7,169 bases of DNA, from contig JANPIS010000008.1 of assembly GCA_031425095.1 (NCBI GenBank), positions 1 to 7,169 on the forward strand, read 5' to 3'. Positions 1-7,069 of the stretch are shown here, one piece after another. Position 1 is the stretch's first letter. The number at the start of each line of letters is the position of its first letter. Position numbers and translations under genes: made by a program. The stretch is from JANNXQ01 sp031425095. GTDB lineage: Bacteria > Verrucomicrobiota > Verrucomicrobiia > Chthoniobacterales > Chthoniobacteraceae. Below the pieces are notes generated by a model. It was given only the letters and a program-made list of their open reading frames with translations. It did no database searches and had not been told where the DNA came from.

Positions 1-726
1 GGTGCATCCGGAAATACGGGGGATGGCTTCGCGATCGAGATCGAAACCACATCGGCTCGCTTCCGCGAGGCGCGGGAGGTCCGTGCCGAGGCCGTCGCTC
101 AGGTCCATCATCGCGCGCACTCGGAAGTGGCTGACGAGCCATCGCGCTTCCGCAACGCGCGGCGTGATGTCGAGATGGCGCCCGGAGATCGAACCCCCGA
201 GACGACCGGTGACGTAAAGCGCGTCGCCAGCGCGTCCGCCCGAGCGCAGCGCGCAGCGGGTCCGTTCCACCTCACCAGTCAGCGTGACGCTGATGAACAT
301 CGGTCCCGGCGAGCGCGAGGTCTCGCCACCGACAATGCTCACGCCAAACTTCCGCGCCGCCTTGCGCAACCCGGCATAGAGCGCATGCACGTCGCTCACT
401 TTTCGTTGCGGCGAAATCGCCAGCGTGATGAGCGCGTGCCTCGGTTCGCCGCCCATCGCAGCAATGTCGCTGATCGCGCGGCACAGCGCCTTCCAGCCGA
501 CGCGGCGGAGGTCTTCAGTCGGGAGAAAATGCACGCCTTCCACGACGGCGTCCGTTTTCAAAAGCAACCAGCGCGCATCGCGCGGCTGCCCAATCACCGC
601 GCAATCGTCGCCCGCGCCGATGCGCACATCCCTGCTGACCGGGAGCGCGCGCGTGAGTTCCGCGACGAGCCGATCTTCGCCATACCCAGCCAGCTTCGCG
701 CGCTCAGATTTACGAGCCCGCTTCAC
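1..726 (-). CDS. thiL: Thiamine-monophosphate kinase ThiL (3' end cut off by window edge)
   Basis: ThiL phosphorylates thiamine monophosphate with ATP to give thiamine diphosphate, the last step of making the active cofactor, in the cytoplasm. The reading frame stays open from a GTG at 726 to base 1, giving 242 residues of a family usually 310-330 long, so the C-terminal part lies outside the window. Visible ThiL/PurM-type landmarks are the metal-binding GDDCAVI at about residues 39-45, KTDAVVEGVHF at 57-67, SDIAAMGG at 86-93, VGGET at 132-136, and MDLSDGLGTDL at about 207-217 followed by a CGFDLDREAIPR stretch. The GTG overlaps the TGA of the upstream CPBP gene as GTGA, which points to translational coupling and explains the missing Shine-Dalgarno sequence. 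All key motifs are present and nothing looks broken. The identity is secure; only the C-terminus is unseen. Confidence 0.96.
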   Translation of the reverse strand, partial: MKRARKSERAKLAGYGEDRLVAELTRALPVSRDVRIGAGDDCAVIGQPRDARWLLLKTDAVVEGVHFLPTEDLRRVGWKALCRAISDIAAMGGEPRHALITLAISPQRKVSDVHALYAGLRKAARKFGVSIVGGETSRSPGPMFISVTLTGEVERTRCALRSGGRAGDALYVTGRLGGSISGRHLDITPRVAEARWLVSHFRVRAMMDLSDGLGTDLPRLAEASRCGFDLDREAIPRISGCT

Positions 727-1559
727 GACGCGACGCCCGGCAGTCGGCCCTGCGCCTGGAGGTAGAGGATGGTGAGCGAGGTGAGATTGTAGAGCGCGTG
801 CATGCCGATGGGCACAAGCAGCGACCCGGTGCGCTCATAGGCTGCCGTCAGGCACAGCGCGAGCACGAACAGCCCGGGCAGCGAAGCGAGATTCAAGTGA
901 AACGCAGCGAAGAGCAGCGAAGTCGCGAGCGCGCTGGCAAAGGCGCCGAGGTAACGCTTGCCCACGCCGTAGAAATAGCCGCGGAAGAGGAACTCCTCAC
1001 ACGCCGGGGCAAGGATCACGGTGGCAACGAAGGCCTTCATCATGGCGGAGAAGTTTTGCTCGCGCGCGAGTTCCCGGAAGAGGCCGACGAGTTCCTGCTC
1101 ATTGGCCAGATCGCGCAGCATAAGCAACGTGAGGTAATTGGTCACGGAGACCACCGGCATCGACGCGAGGATGAAGATCAAGGCCAGCACCGCGGTGCCG
1201 CCGAAGGACACCGCGCCGAGTCCAAAAATCCGCCCAGGGCTCATGCGTCGGTAGAGAAGAAACCCGGCGAGTCCGGCGACGATCGCGACGACGAAGAGTT
1301 GCGCGGGCAGCAACTGATCCACCGAAACCGACGTGTCCGCTCCACCGCCGCGCTGCAGCGACTGGACCATCAATCCGATGAAGAAGATCGCGAGCGTCGA
1401 TCCGGTGAGCAGATCGGGCAGACTGAAATGCGAGGCCACGACATTCCCGCCCTGCCGGACGAGATGCGTGAGCGTGCTGCTGAAGACCACGACCGCGATA
1501 CAGACCAAGACGAACGTGACCGCGGCCAGCGCGGCGATGACGTGGTAGGGTGCCGGCAC
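723..1559 (-). CDS. CPBP family (Rce1-like) intramembrane metalloprotease
   Basis: This is a polytopic membrane protein of the CPBP/ABI family, glutamate-dependent intramembrane proteases related to eukaryotic Rce1 CAAX protease. Numbered from the TTG at 1562 (279 aa), it has the three family motifs: EExxxR as CEEFLFRGYFYG (E189, E190, R194), FxxxH as FAAFH (F218, H222), and HxxxN as HALYN (H255, N259). Hydrophobic segments lie roughly at residues 8-29, 51-68, 85-105, 113-137, 173-188, 207-220, 230-241 and 258-268. The motif region sits in the C-terminal half, as is usual. The start is uncertain: GTG at 1559 and TTG at 1562 are adjacent, and I prefer GTG because TTG is rarer. Both fall only 5 or 2 bp after the sppA stop, with no clear ribosome binding site, so coupling to sppA is likely. 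The end overlaps thiL by 4 bp. The substrate is unknown; bacterial relatives act in membrane protein or peptide processing. Confidence 0.92.
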   Translation of the reverse strand: MPAPYHVIAALAAVTFVLVCIAVVVFSSTLTHLVRQGGNVVASHFSLPDLLTGSTLAIFFIGLMVQSLQRGGGADTSVSVDQLLPAQLFVVAIVAGLAGFLLYRRMSPGRIFGLGAVSFGGTAVLALIFILASMPVVSVTNYLTLLMLRDLANEQELVGLFRELAREQNFSAMMKAFVATVILAPACEEFLFRGYFYGVGKRYLGAFASALATSLLFAAFHLNLASLPGLFVLALCLTAAYERTGSLLVPIGMHALYNLTSLTILYLQAQGRLPGVAS

Positions 1560-1564
1560 CAAAA

Positions 1565-2590
1565 TCAGGGAGCGTAAAAGCTGGGGAGATAGTAGAGCCG
1601 GCCCGCCTCGAGCTTCGGCTTCAATACCTCGGCCACGTTGACCTCGATCTTCGTTTTTTCACTCTGCCCGAGCAGTCGAAAGAGGCGCCCGAAGTGGAAA
1701 GGGGATTCATAGCGGATGACATGCGAACCGGGCGCATTGCCGAGCTCCATCGCTTTCGCGTAGGCGTCCTCGATGCTGCCGACCGCATTCACGAGTCCCG
1801 CAGCGAGCGCGTCCTTGCCGGAGACGACGCGGCCATCGGCCACGCCATTGCGGAGCTGATCCTCGGGAAGGTTGCGCTCCTTCGCGACGATACCCACGAA
1901 CTTATCGTAGGTCTGCATGATCAGCCCCTGGATGTACGTCTTCTCCTCCTCGGTCATCGGTCGCGAGCCGCTCAGGATGTCCTTAAACTTGCCGCTTTTG
2001 AACGTCATCATCTGCAGGCCCACTTTGTCGAAGAGCTTCTCGTAATTGATGCCCTGCATGATCACCCCGATCGAACCGGTGAAGCTGGTCTCGTGAGCGA
2101 TGAGGTGGCTGCCCGCGCAGGCGACGTAATAACCGCCGCTCGCGGCCAGCGATCCCATGTACACGACGATCGGCTTCTTCCCAACATCGCGCGCCTTGCG
2201 CACGGCCTCGTAGATCATGTCCGACGCCGTGACCTCACCACCGGGCGAATCGATATAAAGCACGATCGCTTTCACCTTCGCGTCTTCCACCGCCTGGTCG
2301 AGCTGCATCTTCAAATCCTCGACCATGGTCTCTCCGAGCGCGCCGGGTTCTGCCGAGGTGATGATCCCGCGCAACTGAATCAGCGCGATTTTCGTGTCCG
2401 CGGCCTTGGCCCCCTTGGCGGGTTTCGCGTCGGTCACGATCGCCTCTTCAAACTTTGGCGCCCCCGCCATCACAAAGCCGGACGCCGTTCGCGCCGCATT
2501 CGACGCGATGAAGACGAAGTTCAAGAGCAGGCTGATGGCGAGAATGACGACGAGCAAAATGCCCAGACAACCGAGGCGATCGTTCTTCAT
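1565..2590 (-). CDS. sppA: Signal peptide peptidase SppA, short (36K) form
   Basis: SppA is a membrane-anchored serine protease of the Clp/crotonase fold that degrades signal peptides left in the membrane after secretion. The chosen ATG at 2590 gives 341 aa, the size of short single-domain SppA proteins such as that of Bacillus, unlike the 600-residue double-domain E. coli form. From this start there is a lone N-terminal membrane anchor at about residues 8-29, then YIDSPGGEVTASD near 113-125, the nucleophile in SLAASGGYYVACAG (Ser151), TGSIGVIMQ near 171-179, and the general base Lys203 in KSGKFKDI. The 52-residue Ser-Lys spacing equals that of the Ser147/Lys199 dyad known for Bacillus SppA. 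A GTG at 2638 would add 16 residues before the anchor (rich in Pro, unlike a normal leader) and is rejected. It sits between recJ and a second membrane protease gene. A 17-codon mini-ORF ends on its start codon. Confidence 0.95.
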   Translation of the reverse strand: MKNDRLGCLGILLVVILAISLLLNFVFIASNAARTASGFVMAGAPKFEEAIVTDAKPAKGAKAADTKIALIQLRGIITSAEPGALGETMVEDLKMQLDQAVEDAKVKAIVLYIDSPGGEVTASDMIYEAVRKARDVGKKPIVVYMGSLAASGGYYVACAGSHLIAHETSFTGSIGVIMQGINYEKLFDKVGLQMMTFKSGKFKDILSGSRPMTEEEKTYIQGLIMQTYDKFVGIVAKERNLPEDQLRNGVADGRVVSGKDALAAGLVNAVGSIEDAYAKAMELGNAPGSHVIRYESPFHFGRLFRLLGQSEKTKIEVNVAEVLKPKLEAGRLYYLPSFYAP

Positions 2591-2640
2591 TGGCGGCGAG
2601 GGTGGCGCATGAGGAAAAGGTCCGCAAGAGCCGAACACAT
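2587..2640 (-). CDS. Possible 17-codon mini-ORF bridging recJ and sppA
   Basis: On the minus strand an ATG at 2640, four bases after the recJ TAG, opens a frame of 17 codons (MCSALADLFLMRHPRRQ). Its TGA at 2589-2587 overlaps the sppA ATG as ATGA. It fills the recJ-sppA gap almost completely. A second in-frame ATG lies at 2610. There is no Shine-Dalgarno sequence before it or before sppA, so a role as a reinitiation relay that carries ribosomes from recJ to sppA is conceivable. The peptide itself resembles nothing I know. A run of 17 open codons in GC-rich DNA is not statistically remarkable, so this is a weak call resting on the two junctions only. Confidence 0.2.
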   Translation of the reverse strand: MCSALADLFLMRHPRRQ

Positions 2641-2646
2641 GGCTCT
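2627..2646 (-). repeat. Perfect 6-bp inverted repeat at the recJ stop / mini-ORF start
   Basis: AGAGCC and GGCTCT form a perfect 6-bp stem around an 8-base loop. In the minus-strand transcript the first two stem bases belong to the recJ TAG stop codon, and the loop (AUGUGUUC) exposes the ATG of the mini-ORF. A UUUU run appears about eight bases past the stem, which is too far for a normal intrinsic terminator. It could be a weak pause or a structure that modulates coupling; chance is possible for a stem this short. Confidence 0.35.
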
Positions 2647-4336
2647 ACGGCTCGGCCGAGCGCACCGCGCGGATGTGGATCTGCGGCGTCACCGAGCCAT
2701 TCCACTCATTGCGTTCGACTTGGAAGGCGATGTCCCACGGTAGGCGTGGCAGCGTCGTCGCCACGCCGCCAAACCAGACCGCGCGATATTCATCCCCATC
2801 CTGGCGGAGGAGAAAGGAGTAGTGCTTCTCTTTCATCACGCGCGGCTCGGCGGCGAGGGTCACGCCGCGGGCGTAGAAGAGAGGTTGTGGATTACCCATC
2901 CCGAAAGGCTGCAGCGCTTCGTGCTGACCGAGCAGTGTGTAGTCGATTTCACCGAGTGGGAGCTCCGCGTCGAGATGGATGCGGGGCGTGAGCTGCTCCC
3001 CCGAAAGCTCGCCGGCGCAGGCCCGGAAGGCATCGCGCAACTCGGCCAGACGCGACTCGTGCAGGGTGAGACCCGCCGCCATCTCATGTCCGCCGTGCTT
3101 CTCGAGCAGGTGCGTGCAACGCGCCAATGCGGCGACGAGAGAGAAGCCTTCGATGCTCCGCCCGCTGCCTTTGCCGACGCCGTCTTCATCGAAGCCGATG
3201 ACCAGCGTCGGGCGATGATGTCTCTTTTGCAGTCGCGACGCGACGATGCCCACCACGCCGGTGTGCCACCCGCGCGCACCGACGACGATCGCCGCATCGC
3301 GCGCGGGATCGAACCACTCCGCAAGCTGCGCCTCGGCCTGGCGGAAGACGTCCTCCTCGACGGCGCGGCGCTCGCGATTCTGGGTGTCGAGATTCCGGGC
3401 GATCGCCTGGGCGCGCGCGACATCGGTGGTGAGGAGCAGCTCCAGCGCGGCCTCCGCGGTGCCGAGTCGGCCGGCCGCATTTAGGCGCGGCCCGAGGCCA
3501 AAGCCGACATTACCCGGGGTGAGCGGCGGCGTCAGTCCGGTCACCTCGATGAGCGCACGCACGCCCGGCCAGTGGGAGCGTGCGAGCTGTTCGAGGCCGC
3601 GTTTCACGAGGATGCGGTTCTCATCCCGGATCGGCACCAGATCCGCGACCGTGCCGAGCGCCACGAGATCGAGGCAGCTCTTCAAATCGAAGGGCGGCGC
3701 CGGGCGGCGCTTGAGCAGCGCGTGCGCGACCTTGAAGACGAGACCGACGCTGCAGAGATACTGGTACTCGCCGCCGAGCTTGGGATTCACCAGCGCGACG
3801 CATCTCGGCAGCGCATCCTTGCACTCGTGATGGTCGATCACGATCACGTCGATGCCTTCGGCACAGAGCGCAGCGATCTCCGCCACCGACCCGGTGCCGC
3901 AGTCCACGGCGATGAGAAATTGCGGGCGCAAGGTCTCGACGCAGCGCGCGACGCCATCGGCGCTCAGCCCGTAGCCCTCATCCGCCCGCGATGGCAGGAA
4001 GCAGGTCGGGTCGGCACCGTAGGCGCGCAGCACGCGCGTCAGCAGCGCGAGCGAACTCACGCCATCCACATCGTAGTCGCCGTAAAGCACGATCCTTTCG
4101 CCCCGGTCAATCGCCGCGAGGATGCGCCCCACCGCCGCCTCCATCTGCGGGAGCAGAAATGGATCGCCCAGTGACTGCAATCGCGGATCGAGAAAGCGCC
4201 CCGCCTCGTCCTGCGATGCGAAACCTCGCCGCACGAGCAACTCCGCCGCGAAACGCGAGAGCTTGAGCTCCTTCGCAATCAGCCGCGCCTGCTCGCGGTC
4301 GATGGGGGAGGGGAGCAGCCAGCGGCAGGAGGTCAT
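2645..4336 (-). CDS. recJ: Single-stranded-DNA-specific exonuclease RecJ
   Basis: RecJ degrades single-stranded DNA 5' to 3' in RecF-pathway recombination, mismatch repair and base excision repair. The ATG at 4336 gives 563 aa, close to the 577 of E. coli RecJ. Numbered from this start, the DHH domain carries GDYDVDGVSS near 86-95, DCGTGS near 145-150 and the signature DHH at 168-170, followed by GPRLNAAGRLG near 282-292. The DHHA1 domain shows GWHTGVVGIVASRL near 356-369, GKGSGRS near 387-393 and GGHEMAAG near 415-422. GMGNP near 479-483 leads into the C-terminal OB-like domain ending in QIHIRAVRSAEP. An in-frame TTG at 4372 would add 12 Arg-rich residues and lies in the loop of a strong hairpin, so I reject it. 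No Shine-Dalgarno sequence precedes the ATG. The upstream glucosidase stop is 51 bp away, and the gene ends in TAG, unlike the TGA of its neighbours. Confidence 0.97.
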   Translation of the reverse strand: MTSCRWLLPSPIDREQARLIAKELKLSRFAAELLVRRGFASQDEAGRFLDPRLQSLGDPFLLPQMEAAVGRILAAIDRGERIVLYGDYDVDGVSSLALLTRVLRAYGADPTCFLPSRADEGYGLSADGVARCVETLRPQFLIAVDCGTGSVAEIAALCAEGIDVIVIDHHECKDALPRCVALVNPKLGGEYQYLCSVGLVFKVAHALLKRRPAPPFDLKSCLDLVALGTVADLVPIRDENRILVKRGLEQLARSHWPGVRALIEVTGLTPPLTPGNVGFGLGPRLNAAGRLGTAEAALELLLTTDVARAQAIARNLDTQNRERRAVEEDVFRQAEAQLAEWFDPARDAAIVVGARGWHTGVVGIVASRLQKRHHRPTLVIGFDEDGVGKGSGRSIEGFSLVAALARCTHLLEKHGGHEMAAGLTLHESRLAELRDAFRACAGELSGEQLTPRIHLDAELPLGEIDYTLLGQHEALQPFGMGNPQPLFYARGVTLAAEPRVMKEKHYSFLLRQDGDEYRAVWFGGVATTLPRLPWDIAFQVERNEWNGSVTPQIHIRAVRSAEP

Positions 4337-4359
4337 CGCGCGCAGAGTGCCGGTGCCGC

Positions 4360-4381
4360 GCCGCGCCCGCAAGGACGCGGC
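4360..4381 (-). other. Strong intercistronic RNA hairpin between glucosidase and recJ
   Basis: Starting 6 bases after the glucosidase TGA, the minus-strand RNA can form a 9-bp stem (GCCGCGUCC pairing with GGGCGCGGC) around a UUGC tetraloop. The only imperfect pair is a G-U wobble in the minus-strand transcript; on the plus strand that position would be a C-A mismatch, so the structure favours minus-strand RNA. No U-tract follows, so it is not a canonical intrinsic terminator. It may protect or process the upstream 3' end, cause partial termination, or limit recJ expression, whose ATG lies 23 bases downstream. Confidence 0.5.
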
Positions 4382-4387
4382 TCACTT

Positions 4388-7069
4388 TCACTCCTCCTGC
4401 ACGCGCGCGACCATGTTCATGCAGCGGGTGACGAGCGCGGTCCAGCCGGTCTGATGGCTCGCGCCGAGGCCCTGGCCGGTGTCGCCGTGGAAGAATTCGT
4501 GGAACTGCACGAGGTCGCGCCAGTGCGGATCTTCGGCGAAACGCGGGTCGCCGCCGTAGCACGGACGGTGGCCTTTTGCGTCCGGGAGAAAAAGGCGCGT
4601 GAGTCGCGTGGAGAGTTCGGTGGCGACTTGCTGGAGATTCATCATCTGGCCGGAGCCAGTGGGGCATTCGATCTGCACGCCGTCGCCGTAGAAGTGGTGA
4701 TACTTCTCGAGTGCTTCGATGAGCAGGTAGTTGAGCGGAAACCAGATCGGGCCGCGCCAGTTCGAGTTACCGCCAAACATGCCCGTGGTCGAGTCGCCGG
4801 GCTCGTAGCGCAGGCAAGTCTCGGCTCCGTCGCCAGGCGCGAGATCGGCGTAGTGCGGATGCTGCTCGTAGTGCTTGGAGAGCGAGCGCACGCCGTAAGG
4901 CGAAAGGAATTCCGCTTCATCGAGCACGTAGCGGAGCACGCGCAGGAGGCGTTCTTTGCTCGGGATCGCGAGCAGCCGCATCTCGCTGCACGATCGATCG
5001 GCCGGCGTGCAGCGCTCCATGTAGCTCACATGCCGCCCGAGGTCTTTCCGATGATCGAGAAACCAGCGCATGCGCTTCCGAAATCCGGGCAGCGCCTTGA
5101 TCGTCTCCTGATCCAGCACTTCGACCGCAAAGAGCGGAACGATGCCGACGAGCGATCGCACGCGCAGCGGGACGGTGCGGTGATCGACCGCGACGCAGTC
5201 GTAATAAAAGCCGTCTTCCTCATGCCACAGCCCGGTGCCGCCGAGCGTGTTCATCGCATCGACGATCGCCACGAAGTGCTCGAAGAATTTCGACGCGATG
5301 TCTTCGTAGGCTTGGTTGTGCCGCGCGAGCTCGAGCGCCATCGAGAGCATCGTGCCGCAGTAGAAAGCCATCCACGCGGTGGCGTCCGCTTGCTCGAGCG
5401 TGCCCCCGCCGGGAAGCGGTCGGGAGCGGTCGAAGAGGCCGATATTATCGAGCCCGAGGAAGCCACCGGCGAAGATGTTTTTGCCCGAGGGGTCCTTGCG
5501 ATTCACCCACCAGGTGAAGTTCATCAGGAGCTTCTGAAAGCAGCGCTCGAGGAAGCCCGTGTCGCGCCCTTCCGCGCGGCCCGAGATCTTGTACACCCGC
5601 CAGCAAGCCCACGCATGCACGGGCGGATTGACGTCGGAAAAATTCCACTCGTAGGCGGGGATCTGCCCGTTCGGCGCCATGTACCACTCGCGCAGCAGGA
5701 GCCGCAGGTGGCGCTTCGCGTAGTGCGGATCGACGCGGGACATGGGGATCATGTGGAAGGCCACATCCCACGCCGCATACCACGGGTACTCCCACTTATC
5801 GGGCATCGAAAGCACGTCGGAGTTGAAAAGGTGCGGCCAGTCCGCGTTGCGCGATTGCGCGTGCCCGCCGGGCGGTGGCGGCAGCGCCGGATCGCCCTGC
5901 TGCCAGTCCTTCACGACGTAGTGGTAGAATTGCTTCGTCCAGAGCAGACCGGCATAGGCCTGCCGCATCACCTGGCGCTGTTCAGGATGGATGTGCGGCG
6001 CAAACTTCGTCTCGTAGAAGGCCTCCGCCTCCGCCCGCCGCTGCGCAAAGACGGTTTCAAAATTTGCTTCGTCCATGACGAGCGGCTCAGCCACCGACGA
6101 GAGCCGCAGGCGCAGCGTCACCGAGCCACCCGCGGGAATCTCCAGCACGTAGTGCGCGGCGACCTTAGTCCCGCAGCCATCAGGCTTCAGCGCGTCGCGT
6201 CGCCCGCTGACCACGAATTCGTGGAAGGCGTCTTTCACGAAAGGCGACGCGCTCGGCACGTCGAAGAGCCGCTCGTGGTTCGTCTCGTTTTCCGTGAAGA
6301 GGAACTCTGGCTCCACACCCTCGCATTTCTTCGCCTGAAAGTGGAACTCCCCGAGTGTCGGGTGTGTGGCATGCAGCAGAGTGCTGCTCTTCTGCTCGAC
6401 CATCGGCCGCGTCTCGCGCTCGCCGGTCCATGTCCACGTATTGCGAAACCAGAGCGTCGGCAGCACGTGCAGCGGCGCGGCCTCCGGGCCGCGATTCGCG
6501 ATGGTGATGCGGATGAGCAGATCCTCCGGCGCGGCCTTCGCATACTCCGCATAGACGTCGAAGTAGCGCTGCTCGTCGAAGATGCTGGTGTCGTTGATTT
6601 CAAACTCCGGCTCGTGCCGCGAGCGCCGCGCATTTTCCTCCACCAGCCGCGCGTAAGGGAACTCCGCCTGCGGATATTTGTAGAGGGCGCGCATGTAGGA
6701 ATGCGTCGGCGTCGAGTCGAGATACCAATACCACTCCTTCACATCCTCGCCGTGATTCCCCTGCGGATTCGAGAGCCCGAAGAGCCGCTCCTTCAGGATC
6801 GGGTCGCGCCCGTTCCACAGCGCGAGCGCAAAGCTCAGCCGGCACTCACGATCGCAGATCCCGAGCAATCCATCCTCACCCCAGCGATAAGCCCGGCTCC
6901 GCGCGTGCTCGTGCGGCAGGTAGTTCCACGCGTCCCCATTCGCCGAATAATCTTCCCGCACCGTCCCCCACTGCCGCTCCGCCAGATACGGCCCCCAGCG
7001 TTTCCAATTTTTCTCCCGCGCCGCGTCCTCAGCGAGTCGCTCGTGCTCGGGGGTAGCGTGATCGGCCAT
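4388..7069 (-). CDS. GH63-type glucosidase (MGH1-like glycoside hydrolase), cytoplasmic
   Basis: The 893-aa protein belongs to the bacterial 'glucosidase' branch of glycoside hydrolase family 63, which I recall as also having fungal relatives such as yeast YMR196W. GH63 enzymes are inverting alpha-glucosidases with an (alpha/alpha)6 barrel. An N-terminal region (about 1-340), opening with the conserved NWKRWGPYLAERQWGTVRED (21-40), is mostly beta-rich. The barrel follows: WDVAFHM near 434-440, PAYEWNFSDVNPPVHAW at 471-487 (candidate general acid E474 or D479), the family hallmark NWRGPIWFPLNYL at 770-782, and HEFFHGDTGQGLGASHQTGW at 857-876, where E858 is the probable base. No signal peptide or membrane segment is seen, so it should be cytoplasmic. 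The ATG at 7069 puts the conserved N-terminus right after a short leader and has no Shine-Dalgarno sequence. It is the first gene of the visible cluster. The substrate cannot be read from the sequence; glucosylglycerate, mannosylglycerate or oligosaccharides are options. Confidence 0.93.
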   Translation of the reverse strand: MADHATPEHERLAEDAAREKNWKRWGPYLAERQWGTVREDYSANGDAWNYLPHEHARSRAYRWGEDGLLGICDRECRLSFALALWNGRDPILKERLFGLSNPQGNHGEDVKEWYWYLDSTPTHSYMRALYKYPQAEFPYARLVEENARRSRHEPEFEINDTSIFDEQRYFDVYAEYAKAAPEDLLIRITIANRGPEAAPLHVLPTLWFRNTWTWTGERETRPMVEQKSSTLLHATHPTLGEFHFQAKKCEGVEPEFLFTENETNHERLFDVPSASPFVKDAFHEFVVSGRRDALKPDGCGTKVAAHYVLEIPAGGSVTLRLRLSSVAEPLVMDEANFETVFAQRRAEAEAFYETKFAPHIHPEQRQVMRQAYAGLLWTKQFYHYVVKDWQQGDPALPPPPGGHAQSRNADWPHLFNSDVLSMPDKWEYPWYAAWDVAFHMIPMSRVDPHYAKRHLRLLLREWYMAPNGQIPAYEWNFSDVNPPVHAWACWRVYKISGRAEGRDTGFLERCFQKLLMNFTWWVNRKDPSGKNIFAGGFLGLDNIGLFDRSRPLPGGGTLEQADATAWMAFYCGTMLSMALELARHNQAYEDIASKFFEHFVAIVDAMNTLGGTGLWHEEDGFYYDCVAVDHRTVPLRVRSLVGIVPLFAVEVLDQETIKALPGFRKRMRWFLDHRKDLGRHVSYMERCTPADRSCSEMRLLAIPSKERLLRVLRYVLDEAEFLSPYGVRSLSKHYEQHPHYADLAPGDGAETCLRYEPGDSTTGMFGGNSNWRGPIWFPLNYLLIEALEKYHHFYGDGVQIECPTGSGQMMNLQQVATELSTRLTRLFLPDAKGHRPCYGGDPRFAEDPHWRDLVQFHEFFHGDTGQGLGASHQTGWTALVTRCMNMVARVQEE

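Noticed and set aside
127..765. 212-codon plus-strand frame opposite thiL
   Set aside because: ThiL motifs fix the minus strand as coding throughout; the plus-strand product has no family features.
798..1577. 259-codon plus-strand open frame opposite the CPBP gene
   Set aside because: Its extremely charged Glu/Arg/Gln-rich composition is the mirror of hydrophobic membrane-segment codons on the other strand, not a real coiled-coil protein.
2591..2638. GTG-initiated 16-residue extension of SppA
   Set aside because: The added residues are Pro-rich and precede a normal start and membrane anchor; the ATG at 2590 gives the usual family length.
1550..2743. 397-codon open frame on the plus strand opposite sppA and the recJ end
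   Set aside because: It is antisense to a fully convincing SppA with intact catalytic residues. The translation is Arg/His/Asp-rich with no recognisable fold, as expected for a shadow frame in GC-rich coding DNA.
4337..4372. TTG-initiated 12-residue extension of RecJ
   Set aside because: The codon is rare as a start, lies in the loop of a strong hairpin, and the extension is Arg-rich and unlike RecJ N-termini.
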